From the NCBI GenBank assembly GCA_030248195.1, contig JASAND010018212.1:62001-126000 (forward strand): a DNA stretch of 64,000 bases, read 5' to 3'. How positions within the stretch are numbered: the stretch's first letter is position 1; each line of letters begins with the position of its first letter. This stretch comes from Trissonchulus latispiculum (lineage: Eukaryota; Nematoda; Enoplea; Enoplida; Ironidae). Shown in pieces: positions 1 to 12,253 of this stretch. The position numbers were made by a program, and so were the translations under genes. The notes under the pieces were generated by a model. The model saw only the letters and a program-made list of their open reading frames with translations, was not told the DNA's origin and did not search any database.

Positions 1-28
1 TGGATCGTAAGCTTGGGTCTGGTAATTT

Positions 29-231
29 TCAGGGGAGCGTGCCGCAGCAGCTGCGTCGTTCTGGTAGAGGGATCACCATAGGCGGCACCTTCAGCAGGGT
101 ACTGGCCTCGCTGCTGAGGTTACGATGATGAATCCGCCCGGCGAACGCTAGAGAACTCTGATGACCGGCTTCGTAATGCACGATTTGAACCCACTGACCG
201 CAACCTAGAAAGACCAGGCTCGTCCCAACTG
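29..231 (-). CDS. possible exon, unrecognised
   Basis: This is an open minus-strand stretch of about 67 codons in the most GC-rich part of the first kilobase. A candidate 3' splice site (TAGTGGCAG followed by TTGGGACG) precedes the open part, so it could be an internal or terminal exon rather than a start-to-stop gene. The predicted peptide contains a paired cysteine (SCCG) near its end and no domain I recognise. The open frame stops at about position 29 in a GC-rich context. No paralogue is visible in the window. I list it only because its composition and splice context differ from the flanking A+T-rich DNA; it may be chance. Confidence 0.2.
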
Positions 232-239
232 CCACTATT

Positions 240-3200
240 ACTCAACTCGCAATATGCAAAATTTCAAACAAATAATTCAAAAACAATGAAAGACAGAAGG
301 TTATTGGGTTGACAGAACAAAGCTGGAATGAAGACTGTGTAGTGCATAAACAGGCTTATGATATAAGTGGGTTTATCTCAGTGGAACCTCTAATGAAGAC
401 TGTGTAGCACACAGGCTTATGATAAAGAAAACGCACATTAGTGGAAGTAACAGGCAACCGACAAAGAAAACACGGCAGTGGAATTCAGAGCACAGAACAA
501 TATGCAAATTAGTTTTCATTTTACAATATCTGCAGTGTCTACATAAACTGGATACAACTAGTTCGTAAATGTAACAGGATTAGGCAATCTTCATAGCCTT
601 TGTCTTCACAATGGCCTTCACTATTTGTATTTTGTATTTTAATGGTGAATTATGATGGTAGTTTCTTACTTCCCCATAAACGCAAACAAAGGCTGATCTT
701 GAAGTCGTAATGCCAAAACAGGAGGGAGATCATCTTGTGATCATGGCTTATTTCACAATGAACAAATGCGTCGGAGAAAACTTCATACTGACAAAAATCG
801 TGTTTATAGACAACCGCAGTGTCCGATTCAATAGTAGATTCCAGCATCTGACGACATCATGCAAATATACAAAAGACGTACGTAGGCATGTAACAGTAAA
901 ACACAAAGCATCCTTGGTTGTGCGGACACAGACAAAAATTTTTCATGCAAAACTCTGACCAAACGCAAATTGCTCCATAGAACTAAACAAAAACACACTA
1001 CATACAGATATAAAACAATTATTTATCAAAATGAATAGGGAGAAATTTACCGCCTTGAAGGTGACGAGCAGTATTACGGAAGTGATCTAGAAGTAGCATC
1101 TAGAATTAATTCTTCAAAAATCTTATGGAATGGCAAAAACGTACATCCGTGTGCGTAGCCGGGCCCGGAGGATGTTTGTTGTCGTCATCTGTTAAGGTGA
1201 TAGGTCGTGCCCCTAATCAGCTGAATCAGTTGGAGGGGCAAAAGTAGCAGACATAGAAAATAGCGATAAAGTGCATCAATTTTTCGGATTTGAGGGGAAT
1301 ATCCAGCCTCCAGAATAGTAGGGGGTTCTGGAAAAACGAGGGGGGGTAGTCAGGCAGCTGAACTAAAACACGACATAAGGACACTGAGTCACTAATACAA
1401 GGTCATCTACATGCTACACGAAAAAGAATGTTTAGACGATGCTAGGTGGGTGTAGTCATACATGAATTTCAGTAAAACGTAACATACTACCCAAGCAAAT
1501 TGAATGAAAAGAGGAAGGAGATAGTACAGCGTCCTTGAATAAAGAAAGTGTTGAAAGAATCAAGAGAAAACAATAGCAGAAAACATAAAGCGTAAAATAC
1601 AAAATAAAATCTGAATTAACAACTCTAAAAAGAAATAATTGCGAAATAAATGTATCTACCGGTCGACTTATACGGATGATTTCGATGACCGCCCGAGATT
1701 CCAAATTTCTACTCGCTAGTTGATGTAAAACTAAGGTACAAAATCTTTAGTAAGCCAGATTGAAAAAGACTTAATTAGAATCGTGAAGTATTAAGTACTC
1801 AGAAATTAACTGAAGTTTTGAATCTTTCGTCCCCAATCCCTTAAACCATAGTAAATATTAATATCGTAGAGCCATAGTACAATATCCTTAGTAAGTTAGA
1901 TTCAAAAAGGCACTACATAGTGTTAACGCATTGCAGAAATGGTACCTAAGTTCCCTGAAAACTGGGATTGAATCTAAAACAGCAATAAATGACCGTAAGC
2001 ATTTGTTAACAAAATTTTAATAAGCTAATTTTAGGGTGGGATGATACTCCTAAAACGAAGGATCTGTAACTATGTCGAAGACTAGTTACCGTGATCTCGT
2101 GCTTAAGGGAACACCCACTTTAGGAGGGGGGTCCATCTTGAAAACTTTTTAGGTGACGAATTTCGGTCGTTTTCACACATAAGTTAGCCACATATGTCGT
2201 GCATATCAAGTTTAAATTTTGAGTTGTTTTGTTCAGTTCTCCGTAAGTTACGAGCCATCAACTGTATGCAATTTGAATATGAGCGAACACAAGGTTGCTG
2301 CAGTGAACTGAGGCAAATTTTCGCAAATCAACTCTATGTTTTTAGCTTTTTTGTTATACACCTTTGAAAACTATTAAGAAAAGCGTTTTCGTACAGTTTC
2401 CAGCCGGATGGGCTTGATCAGAAGCTTCTCTAAAGAATTTCTCGGAAATACAATTCCCTTGTTCCCCTGATGTAATGAAACATTTAACAGCGGTTAACTT
2501 AAAATAGAAGCATTTCCGGCCCATAGTTCTATGAGAAGAATTCATCCCTGCATTGAGAGCTTTCGATTGACGTATAATATGCCATATTTTGAAAAATTTT
2601 AAAAATTGCTGTTTTCAGATATTCGGGGTTCAAGAGTCCCGTTTGCCACGCTGAGAAGTACTGGACGTAGCTATCAGCATAATTCATGCTGCAAATAGAT
2701 CCAAAGACATGAATGCACAAGTTGGAATACAAAATAGGCGGTTTAGGACCACACTGTTGCCGGAATTTAGCCAAATTTTCGAAAAAAGAGAAATTTTAAA
2801 AAATTTGCTAAAAATGCCTATTTTTGCGCCAAAAAATATCGAAACTGAAAAAAGATACAATGGAACCAGTGGTATCAATGGAACCGCCAATTCAAGTACT
2901 ACGGAACCTTGGAGTTAGAATTTTTATTGAGGCTTTTGAATTAGAGGAATTTGCAATTCTTTCCGAAGACCCCAATTTTCAGATGCAAGAAACGTTGCAT
3001 TTTGACGATTTTCCACTGTTTTCGACAAATAAAACATTTTTAAAAATTTTGGGGGCCTAAATCAAAATTCACTTCCAGCGTACCGCAGTTTATGATTATA
3101 GCTACATTACAAATATAAAATTATGCAGGATTACAACTGTTCGTCGAGAGATTTCTTGGCGCAAGAATAAAATCACCACTTTTTCTTTATCCTATGTTTA

Positions 3201-3359
3201 ACACATGCGGACCTTGACTTCGAGGTGAAATAACTCAACAACCGTAAGAGATACGAGTTTAATTTGAAAACTCGTTGAAATAACCCACTCAAAGATCATT
3301 ATATCTGAAAATGAGCGAAATCGGAGATGGTCGAAAAATTGACCAAAAATGGACCCCCC
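240..3359. other. no gene recognised
   Basis: About 3.1 kb of A+T-rich DNA. All open frames here are under 100 codons, overlap on both strands and carry no motif I recognise. A TTAAGGGAACACCC end at about 2,102 resembles the TTAAGGGGGCACTTCC end at about 5,402, on the far side of the two TTAA elements. This suggests an older repeat into which those elements inserted. Confidence 0.4.
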
Positions 3360-3363
3360 TTAA

Positions 3364-4371
3364 GGTGCTGGTTTCCTTTTGTGCAGTGCTTTTGGGGTGA
3401 TTCTTTGAAACGCTATAACTTTCGCACTTTTTGGAGTTGGAAAGAGCTTTATACATCGTTTTAAAGCTCATTATGTGTACAACCTCATGAGCTTACGAAA
3501 CTAGCAAAATTAGCAAAAAATTAACAAAAATTTGCTAACACACTGACATCTGACAGGCTGAACATCGACCGAAATTTTTCGAACATCGATTTCTCAAAAC
3601 TGAAGAATCGGCCAACAGTTCTTTATGTGCGACTATATGAAGGACATATGGGCGGAGGGACGTTTTTTCGGATTTGGCTCAGCAGGTCTTAACGGTCGAG
3701 AAAATCGGCCAAATGCACAGTAACACGAAATTTCGCAACTTCACAATGAGTTTTCTTGCTGCTCGATAGGTTTTAGCCCAAACCAAGAAAAACGACCCTC
3801 CGCAGAAGTGCGAATTTCGATTCTGGAAAACATCTCCAGAATCCGTCGAGTAGTTTTTGAGAAATCGATGTTCGAAACAAAATAGTCGCAGTTTTGCCAA
3901 AATCGTTTTCCGGCCAAATCTTTTGGTTAAAGCAATAAAGTCCGGCAAATAGGCATTCATAAAATGGGCATTTGCAAGCTGTATCGATTGAGTATAAATA
4001 AGCCAACTTTGTCCTTAACATGTGTCAGTAATTTTGAAAAAACTGATTTCCTCAAAAATGGCCATTTTTTGACCCTCAAAACAGTTTTTTGCTTATACTG
4101 ACCTAACGACTGGAGATAGCGCAAAGGTTGTGAGAGCAAAAATGTTCATTTTCGTGTCCTCTTTCCAGCCATCACAACCAATCCCGTGTCTTGTCTACTT
4201 ACTGGGAGCCTAAGGCCAAAAACCAAAACTTTCTTATCTTTTGGCTTAAAAATGCGGGACTGGTCCCAGAATGTTAAAGAGCACGGAAAGAGGTTATTTC
4301 GTAAGTTTTAGCCATTTACGTAAAGGATTAAAGCCGTATGAGTCAAAAATACCCGAAAGGAAACCAGTACC
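3364..4371 (+). mobile_element. TTAA-flanked MITE, family A, copy 1
   Basis: The element is bounded by TTAA at 3360-3363 and 4372-4375. Its left end reads GGTGCTGGTTTCCTTTTG and its right end is the near-perfect inverse, so it has short terminal inverted repeats. The length is 1,008 bp. It contains no transposase-like open frame. It is followed directly by a second copy in the same orientation, the two sharing one TTAA. A TTAA duplication is known for piggyBac and Kolobok superfamilies. The GG terminus does not look like piggyBac's CCC end, so a Kolobok-like source is my inference. Confidence 0.75.
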
Positions 4372-4375
4372 TTAA

Positions 4376-5383
4376 GGTGCTGGTATTGTTTTGTGCAGTG
4401 CTTTTGTGCGTATGTTTTGAAACGCCATAACTTTCCCAATTTTGTGAGTTGGAAAGAGCTTTATACATCATCTTAAAGCTTATAATCTGCAGATTCTCAT
4501 GAGAGTACGAAACTAGTAAAAATCCGCAAAAATAGCGAAAAGTTTAGGACAAACTGACATCCGACAGGCTGAATATAGACTAAAAATTTTTGATCATCGA
4601 TTTCTCAAAATTGTGGAATCGGCCAAAATTTTTTCTTGTGCTGTCCTATAAAGGACATGTGGGACGAGGGACATTTTTTTGGATTTGGCTCAGCAGGTCT
4701 TAACGGTGAAGAAAATCCATTAAATGTGCGGTAACACGAAATTTCGCAACTTTGCATTGAGTTTTCTCGCAACTAGAGATGTTTTAGCTCAAACCAAGAA
4801 AAATATCCCTCCGCAATAGTGCGAATTCTCATTCTGCCAAAAATCACGCGAATCCATTGGGTAGTTTTTGAGAAATCGATGTTCAAAACAAAATAATCGC
4901 AGTTTTGCCAAAATGGTTTTTCGGCAAAACTTCTAGCGTAGTGCAACAAACTCTGGCTAATAGGCATTGATAAAATGTGCAATAAGACTGCGTATCGGTC
5001 GAATATAAGTAAACCAAAATTGTCCGTACGATTTGGCAGTAGTTTTGAAATAACTGATTTTCTCGACAACGGCCATTTTTGGACCCCAAAAAATCGTTTT
5101 TTGCTTGTACTGACTTAACCACTAGAGATAGCTCAAAAGCTGTAAAAGCAAAAATGTTCATTTTTGTGCCCTCTTTCCAGCCGTGCCAACCAATCTGGTG
5201 TCTCGTCTATGTGCTGAGAGAATAATGGCAAAAACCAAAACTTTCTTATCATTGCACCTAAAAATATAGGACTGGTCCCAGAATGTTAAAGAGCACCGAA
5301 ATAGTATATTTGGAAAGTTTCATCCACTTTCATAGAGAATTAAAGCCTATAGGGTCAAATTTACACAAAGCGATACCAGCACC
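4376..5383 (+). mobile_element. TTAA-flanked MITE, family A, copy 2
   Basis: This 1,008-bp element runs from the shared TTAA (4372-4375) to TTAA at 5384-5387. It is colinear with the preceding copy from end to end, for example in the shared CAGCAGGTCTTAACGG and AACTTTCGCAATTTTG-type stretches, with many scattered substitutions. The start GGTGCTGGTATTG and the end CGATACCAGCACC are inverted relative to each other. Equal length and head-to-tail placement suggest either insertion of one copy at the other's TTAA or tandem duplication of the unit. No coding capacity is evident. Confidence 0.75.
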
Positions 5384-5387
5384 TTAA

Positions 5388-6756
5388 GAGAACACGTTCT
5401 CTTAAGGGGGCACTTCCCTTACATTCAGTCCACTTTGGAAAGCTACAACTTAACAATATTTAGAGCTATGAATTGAGCCACATATCAAAATGAAGCTCTA
5501 CATCGTTTGCGTCGTTTGCTATCATTGAAATGTGTCCACCTAGTTTGTATTGGTTGCAAACTTACCAAACGTAGACACAATTTTTGACCAAAATTTTTCT
5601 GAAAAATTTTTGCGCAACAAGAAATGTGGTTCTGAGATAATTTGCCAGGGAGGGTTTTTCGATTTTGTCAAAATATCGTATCAGTATACAGAAATTGAGT
5701 ATTTTCTGAAAATTCGGCATTTTATCCAACTTTGAAAAAATCATTGCTCTTGATTAGAGGCTGATAAAGAGAAAAATAGAAAAAAGTCCGGGCAAATTGT
5801 CCAAACTATGTGGAATACATCTTTTAGATCCACGTATTCGGTGTGGATCAATCTTCGGTCAAAAAATGTTGGCCGCAATTTTACAAAATCAGTTATTCGC
5901 CCAGAACTTCAGGCTCAGTCAATGTACAGGGCTCTAATTAACATAATTTGTGAGGACCATAAAACTTACTAGAAACTGCTGCTCCCAATGGCATACTGCA
6001 ATACAAGAATAATTTGAAGTAGAACCCACCAAAGTTACCCAGTGTTCCACTTCTAAATCAGAATCAAAAATACGAAATGCTAATAAATTGATACATCAGA
6101 CGAAATTGTACTAAATAAGAAAACACAAAACATGGCCTGTATACGTTACGTACATAGGTGTAAAGTTAAAAAACAAACAGAGTTGTAAATTATAAATTAA
6201 AGAAGGTGCTACATGAAAGGTAAAACCAAAATAAAAATAAAACGAAACAAAGTATTAGTGCAAAATTAGGCAATGAGAACGGGGGGCGACTAAAAGAAAT
6301 TTTATACAAAATTAACCGGACCGCAAACTATAATTGGCAGAATAGTAGAGTTTCAAACGGTTTACATTAATAAGTTCATGGACAACATCGCATCTAAAGG
6401 GACAAACTTTCACGTATGTAGGGAGACAACTTTGACAACACGACAGGTACCATCGAACATGGGCAAATATTTACGGCTTGATGCACTCGGAAAACTGGAA
6501 CACATCCTTAATATAGTCTATGGGCTTAGCCATCGCATCAAAAACCACCTTTTGTTTTTCGAGGAATTCGCAAGTATATTATTTGACAAGTTGTCTAGAA
6601 TATTTGTATTATTTTATTAATATTTGTCATATTGTAATAAGTTGTCTTATTGCGTAAATCTTCAGTATGAGATGGACTAAAATCATGGGACGTAGATATG
6701 GAGAATTCAGCAAATTCTGAGAGCCTAGGGCCACGTTACAAAATATAATGACATGA
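5388..6756. other. no gene recognised
   Basis: A+T-rich spacer. The only notable signal is an AAATTTTTCTGAAAAATTTTT-type low-complexity patch near 5,580-5,620. Open frames are short and occur on both strands. Confidence 0.4.
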
Positions 6757-6951
6757 CTATTTGGTGAAGAAATGAGGGGTAGTTCTACAAGAGAACAAAA
6801 CCAATGGAATTGCATCATCCCAATCCCATTCATATGCCAGCATAACTTCACGTAGCATACGTTTTAGGGTACCATTGAATAGTTCCCAAGACCCATTAGT
6901 CTGGGGGTGGTTGCAGTTGTAAGTATCTTTGTTGCTTTGTTCATTTGGCAT
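6757..6951 (-). pseudogene. LTR-retroelement integrase fragment
   Basis: A 64-codon minus-strand remnant carries the conserved end of the catalytic core of retroviral-type integrases. An HPQTNG motif is followed by N-x-T-L-K-x-M-L, then a W-D pair and a R-T-T-P-H motif. This is the usual order in Ty3/gypsy and BEL/Pao integrases, whose role is to join element DNA to the chromosome. Nothing upstream preserves the rest of the enzyme in frame and no LTRs are recognisable close by, so this is a broken scrap. Assignment to gypsy rather than BEL is uncertain. Confidence 0.7.
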
Positions 6952-7129
6952 AGGAAAAGTTCAAGCCCAGTAAAAAATCAATTTGGAATGGTATTCTTTA
7001 TGTTGGTCCATTTGCCGGCGGAAATCACCCACATGATTGGGGAAACCGAACCACTCGTACATCCAAATCCCAATTAAGCCATCTGCCACCATTGGGAGAT
7101 TAAATAAAATTACAGGCCCGAAAATTTTG

Positions 7130-7990
7130 ACATTGTTGTTGTCAAATTTGAGGGGACTGCTGAAGGGAGAGGGTTGGAAGGGAGAGGGTGTAGGTGTACG
7201 TCGGAGGGGGGGCGGTGGGGAGGGTCCCCCCAGATGGAAAAATTCCGTCCCTACCCTCGAAATTTTGGAGGCAGACCCTACTCCCGGATGACCCCACCCA
7301 CCCTAATTTCGGCTACCCCCTCCCCCCACTTTTTATCAATGAAGACCTAGACCCCACCCCACATTTACAACTTGGACATTTTTCATTCATTTTGCAAAGA
7401 TACTGCAAACTTTTCCCTAAAATACCCAATTGCGGACCATTTCTCGCGCCTATACCTCTACCCCCTCCCCGGCCACGCCCCGCCCCCAGCCCCTGTTAGA
7501 GGGAGCCATCATCATAGGTGTAACGGGTATTTGGGTTGGGGGAGGCCCCCTCCCCCCAAATTTTGGGGCGGGCCCCCTTTTTAGACCTCCCCCAACCCCC
7601 CCCCTACCCAAGACCCTCCCAAACCTCCCCCAAAACTTTTTTCAATTTTTATGCCAAAAATCGCATTTTCAGCCACTGCCAGTGCCAAAAATCATACAAC
7701 GATTAACTAATTTTAACATAGTCAGGACCGTTAAACTCGAAAACTTGATTGCCAGCATGTTTCTAACTCCAAAATAGGGTCAATATTGAGCTATAAGGTC
7801 TATTAAACTTTTGAAAACGTGTATTTCACGCAATAATGAACACATTAAGCCAAAAATTTCGACATGTTTGAAAAATTTTGCAAAATTTACCCTAAAAGTA
7901 CCTGATTTTTGGCCAATTTATCGCGCCTTCGGCGGGGGCTCCCAAAAATTTTTGGGGGTGGTTTGTAAAATATGCCCTTGCTTCCAAATG
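7130..7990. repeat. homopolymer-tract-rich sequence
   Basis: Runs of G or C (4 to 9 bases) alternate with AAAATTTTT-type blocks, such as AAATTTTGGGGCGGGCCC. Open frames on + encode mainly Pro and Gly strings, as expected from C and G runs, and show no domain. The style matches DNA at about 43.88-44.22 kb, suggesting a dispersed low-complexity repeat. Confidence 0.45.
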
Positions 7991-9110
7991 TACAGTTTAA
8001 CATCTATCATGTACCCTCCACTACATCCATTATGCCAACCCTCAGTAGCTAAATGGACCGTAACGGACCTTATACACCCCCCTCGCCCACGCACCGCTGG
8101 ACATTCTAAATGTACCTGAATGGACAAATTTCAACACATTCCTCTTACAACCTATTTCCTACTTTCTTTTTTCAACAACCCACAAAACCCCCTACCTCAA
8201 AACACCCGGTTTAACACCTACATGTAGACTTCACTACATCCACTACATCCATTAAGCCGGTCTTCAGTAGCTAAATGGTCCTGAATGGACACTATTCACC
8301 CCCCTGATGCACACACCACCGGATATTAAATGTACCGGAATGGACATGTTCCAACACTTTCGTCTTAATATTTTTTTGGTTTCATTTCTACTTTCACAAT
8401 TCCTTTCCCCACCTCCCTCTAACTCCCACATCAAAACAACTACTTTATTTTACACCTTACATGTAGCCTCCATTATATCCACTACATCCATTAAACACAC
8501 CGTTAGTAGCTAAGTGTACCTGGATGGACATTGTACACCCCCCTCTCGCACACATCCGTGTGCACAATTAAAATGTTCCTGAATGGACTTATATACCCCT
8601 CTGCAACCTACATTCTCTTTTATCTACTTAACAACCATTAAGTTTATTTATACGCCTAACATATCACCTCCACTACATCCATTACTAGCTAAGTGGACCT
8701 GAATGGACATTGTACACCATATAAATATTACCAAAAATGTACCGGAATGTACTTATTTCTAAACATTGATCTTACTACGTTTTATACAATGAAAATAAAT
8801 CTGAATGGACGTGTATACCCCTCTCTAGCCTTTACTCTGTTTGATAAACTGTAAAACCAAAACCACTAGTTTCATCTCCACTACATCCACTTCATCCACT
8901 ATGTACCTGGATGGACGTGTATACCCCTGTCTAACCTTTATTCATACATTTAAAATGTACCTGAATGGATACCAGTAGGCCCCTCTCTAACCTTTATTCA
9001 TACATTTCCCGACCTAAAATGTACCTGAATGGACGTGTATACCCCTCTGTAACCTACATTCTGCTACTTCTCTTTTCTCCCGTTAGTGTTAAAATGTACG
9101 TGATTCGACA
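7990..9110. repeat. degenerate tandem satellite
   Basis: A phrase close to ATGTACCTGAATGGAC recurs at about 8,108, 8,330, 8,695, 8,905, 8,950 and 9,018. It is accompanied by TCCACTACATCCATTA and by a C-rich run (ACACCCCCCT). Early units are roughly 200 bp and later ones shorter, so the array is eroded or of mixed register. No gene is visible in it. Confidence 0.6.
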
Positions 9111-9896
9111 TACCCACTACTGACTATTCCTTCCAATACGAAATTATTTCGAGCACAACCTGCATTTTTCGAGCACTATTTAACTTCCTATTCTCAACTG
9201 CATCGAGCACCATTTCAACTACAATTGTTTGCTTGGAATTTGCGAATTAACTACCGAAAAACTGTTGCATTCTTTTGAAGAAACCAGGTGTACCTACGGG
9301 AAAATGCCGCGGCTTAGGCCCCCGTTGCGGTATGCGAAAGTACTCGATACGGTGATGCTGCAAATGGTCAAAACTAAAAGTAACGGAAACCGCCCAATAT
9401 GGGTATCATTCAAAAGCCCTCGGTGAGTAGATTAAAAGTTATAATAGGGCCAAGCCACGAAATGTACGAAAAGTAAGTTACAAAGCTTTAAAGTGGTCAA
9501 AATTGGCCGAAATCGACCAAAAACCCTAGTTTTAACACTTTTCAAAACAACGTGGTGAATATGGCACTAAAATGGAACCTCTCGTTATGGAGAGCGCGAA
9601 TTCGTATACTTTAGATCATTCAAGCGCTTCATTTGGGAGATATCGCTATTTATTAACGGAAAAAGCAGCGGCAACCCATTCTCGCTACTTCGCTAGTTCT
9701 TTAGTGAAATTAAATACAACAAGTTGGCCCCAAAAGGGACAATATTCCTTTGTAGACCTGTTGTTATTCTAATGCGATAATCGTCTTTGATCCTTGCTCC
9801 ATTAAATGCTAGAAACTTCTATGCCATTCTACAGTTTCCCTTGACACTCTTATTTATTTGATGCCAAATTACTTTATATCCTCTGAAATGTCTTAC

Positions 9897-10110
9897 ATTT
9901 TTGTGATCCCTTAGCAGCCAGACGTTTTCCGTCGGCCATAATGCAATACGTATGCATATATAGATCACTCTTCATTCCAAATGTGTAATTAGGTAAACAA
10001 AACGTTCCAGTAGTAAATTCCATCACTTTTTCATTCTTCTGCGAATTTGTTTCTCGAGGAACAATATTAAAATCAGTGGTAACTGCTTGCCATGCCATGT
10101 TTAGGCCGAA
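9897..10110 (-). CDS. candidate exon, cysteine-bearing, possibly lectin-like
   Basis: The minus-strand open segment is bounded by an acceptor-like TTTCATAG before it and a donor GTAAGA after it. The peptide opens with a GLN stretch resembling the W-I-G-L core of C-type lectin-like domains. It ends with a cysteine-x-M-x-D-G pattern like the last strand of that fold. It lies about 0.9 kb downstream of a better lectin-like exon on the same strand, but the phases of the two do not match directly, so a missing exon or two separate genes are possible. Identification rests on weak motif resemblance. Confidence 0.35.
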
Positions 10111-10995
10111 CTATGAAATCCAGCGCAAGCAATTACCTTCTTGCATAATGCACCCAGCTCCCAAACTGCGCGGGTGCTCAAAAAACTGCAATCATTTAGA
10201 TTGCTTACAACCGAATTTTGCGTGAAGGCTGTGAAATCAGCTGCTTAAATAGTTTCAAAACCTAGTTTGCTTAATTTGCATACAAAAAATCCACCTAAGC
10301 TAGCCCTGTGTTAAAGATAGGACTTCTGAATAGAGAAATGACTCACGATGCACTGAACATAGTAGATTCCTTTTTATACATTCCTGCTCCAGCAGGAATA
10401 AAAAACGGAACGAAATTCTTTCTGATTAATATGCCTTGCCTTATGTTACTGTACGTCTCCTTACTGTAGCAAAGAGTAATGCAACAAGGTGATACTCCGT
10501 TAGACGCGACACACACCTTCAATTTTTCTTTGAAATGTTCTACTGTAGTAGGCGGAAAGTTTACAAAACTGAGGCTTTACTGTAAAACGCTCTACTCCGG
10601 GAGACGCGTCTTGAAGATAAGAAAGGCAGCAGAGAATTGCTACAGCATACATACATTATATTAAATCTGCTTCAGCAGAATAAAATAATTACATATAATG
10701 AGGACCCAACCTCAGTTGTCTTCACACTCTGTGTACTATATATGGATAATACTTTAAACAGTGTATAAACATTATTCAGGCGCTTATGGACTGTGCTTAA
10801 AAACGGTACTTTTACTTGTTGCAACAGTAATTTTCTATTTTTTTCTATATCTATTTTCTTCCATACCTTCTTTTTTCTATATCTTTTCTATTATCTACCT
10901 GGAGCCAAGTCTGACAATATTGATACATAGAATTGATAAGCGTTCAACTGAGTGGCACAGTTCCACATCATTGGAAATGCACAAGAACAACTTAC

Positions 10996-11194
10996 ATATA
11001 CTGCACAGCTTCGTCTCGGTGCGTCTCATTCAGGAAGTAGACAGGGGTGGCTCTAGCATCCTCTGTCTGGCATTTCACCCGGTAATCGGCGTAGTTCAAA
11101 GCAGGACTATTCGGAAATGGTTTGTAACATGCAAAGACCTTCGGATCCCATCCTGGTGGACAGGAGAATTCTAAATAGGAATTCACCTCTACTG
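10996..11194 (-). CDS. exon encoding the first half of a C-type lectin-like domain
   Basis: This minus-strand exon ends at a textbook donor (TATAT then GTAAGT) and begins at TTTTTCTAG. The peptide has a CPPGW motif, then about seven residues to a CYKPF motif, a Y-x-D-Y stretch and a further cysteine. This matches the start of long-form C-type lectin domains (C-P-x-G-W ... C-Y-x-F ... C). Such domains are extracellular and bind glycans or proteins. The donor leaves phase 2. The exon lies on the same strand as the signal-peptide exon at about 21.0 kb and the cysteine-rich exons at 14-17 kb. That supports a secreted product, though joining them is inference. Confidence 0.5.
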
Positions 11195-11274
11195 CTAGAA
11201 AAATGCCAATTCCTGTGGTTGTAGTCAGATAGTGTTCAAGTACTTCTGAAATGTCCCTGCTGTTTGAGTTCAAA

Positions 11275-12249
11275 TTCAGACATATTTGTAGTTCGATGAC
11301 GTCCCAACTGTGGCATATTTAGAGCAGTCTAATCAAACGAAGGTTTTTCATTCAATCTCCATCCGGCACCGGAATTTGCTGTCTTAGATGCTGTAGTGAC
11401 GCCTTTTTCATTCGCTTTGTTATCTCGATGCATTTGCACTAAGCTAAGTGTTGCTATATAGCAGGTTTCCGGCAGCCTGTGTGTTTGGAGCATCACAGTT
11501 CCTCAGGTGGATGGCCTATGGCCTTTTCAAGAAAGAGTAGAGTAGAGCTAAAATTAACTCGATCCTTTTCACGAAAGAATTAAAATACGATAACGCAAGC
11601 TTTGAGTGGAGTTAAAATGTGGTAAAACAGTTAAATTTTAACTATCCGTCACAACTGGCTTGATTTGTTTAATAGCTCAAGAATGCTCAAGATAGCTGGT
11701 GCCGGAGAAATCAGAAAAAACTTACAATGAAGCTATCTTACTAATAAATAAATAAATTAGGTTTCCATTGCTTGAACTCTTGGTGTGAAGTTTTGACTTC
11801 TTGCAAAAGCGAGATAAGTCTTTTGAGCAATGAAGTGGGTCTGAGGTAATGCATAGTTTTCCTGATAATCTGCAAACTGAAGGCTTTCATAATCTTTTGA
11901 TAAAACGTTGCAAAACCTCTATGATGTGTTAGCTATAGCAATTATGCTGGAGGACATTCTGCCAACGTTATTCAGCTGAAATTGTGCTAAAAATTAAGTG
12001 GTATGGAGGGTGGTAAAATGTCCCTCGGCATCTATCCATTTCAACCTTGCTGCGTGTGTCTGGTGGAAACGTTTTGAGAAAAACACGGAAACTTTCTGAA
12101 GATTTGGTATTTGAATACCCATTGAATACCCATTGAATGAGTACCCCAATGATGGTATTTGAAGGCTCGGACGTTCCATTTTTTCAAACTTTTGTAGTTT
12201 CTTCTCCTTTTTTCTTTTTAGCTGAGGCGCCTTTTTATGCCACAAACCC
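11275..12249. other. no gene recognised
   Basis: Probably intronic or intergenic. Nothing beyond short open frames is visible. Confidence 0.35.
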
Positions 12250-12253
12250 TTAA

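Noticed and set aside
2529..3060. Overlapping open frames on both strands near 2.5-3.1 kb.
   Set aside because: Short, mutually overlapping, no motif, no splice support.
10761..11174. A 137-codon + strand open frame.
   Set aside because: It overlaps the lectin-like exon on the opposite strand, which has a perfect donor and a recognisable motif; the + frame has none.
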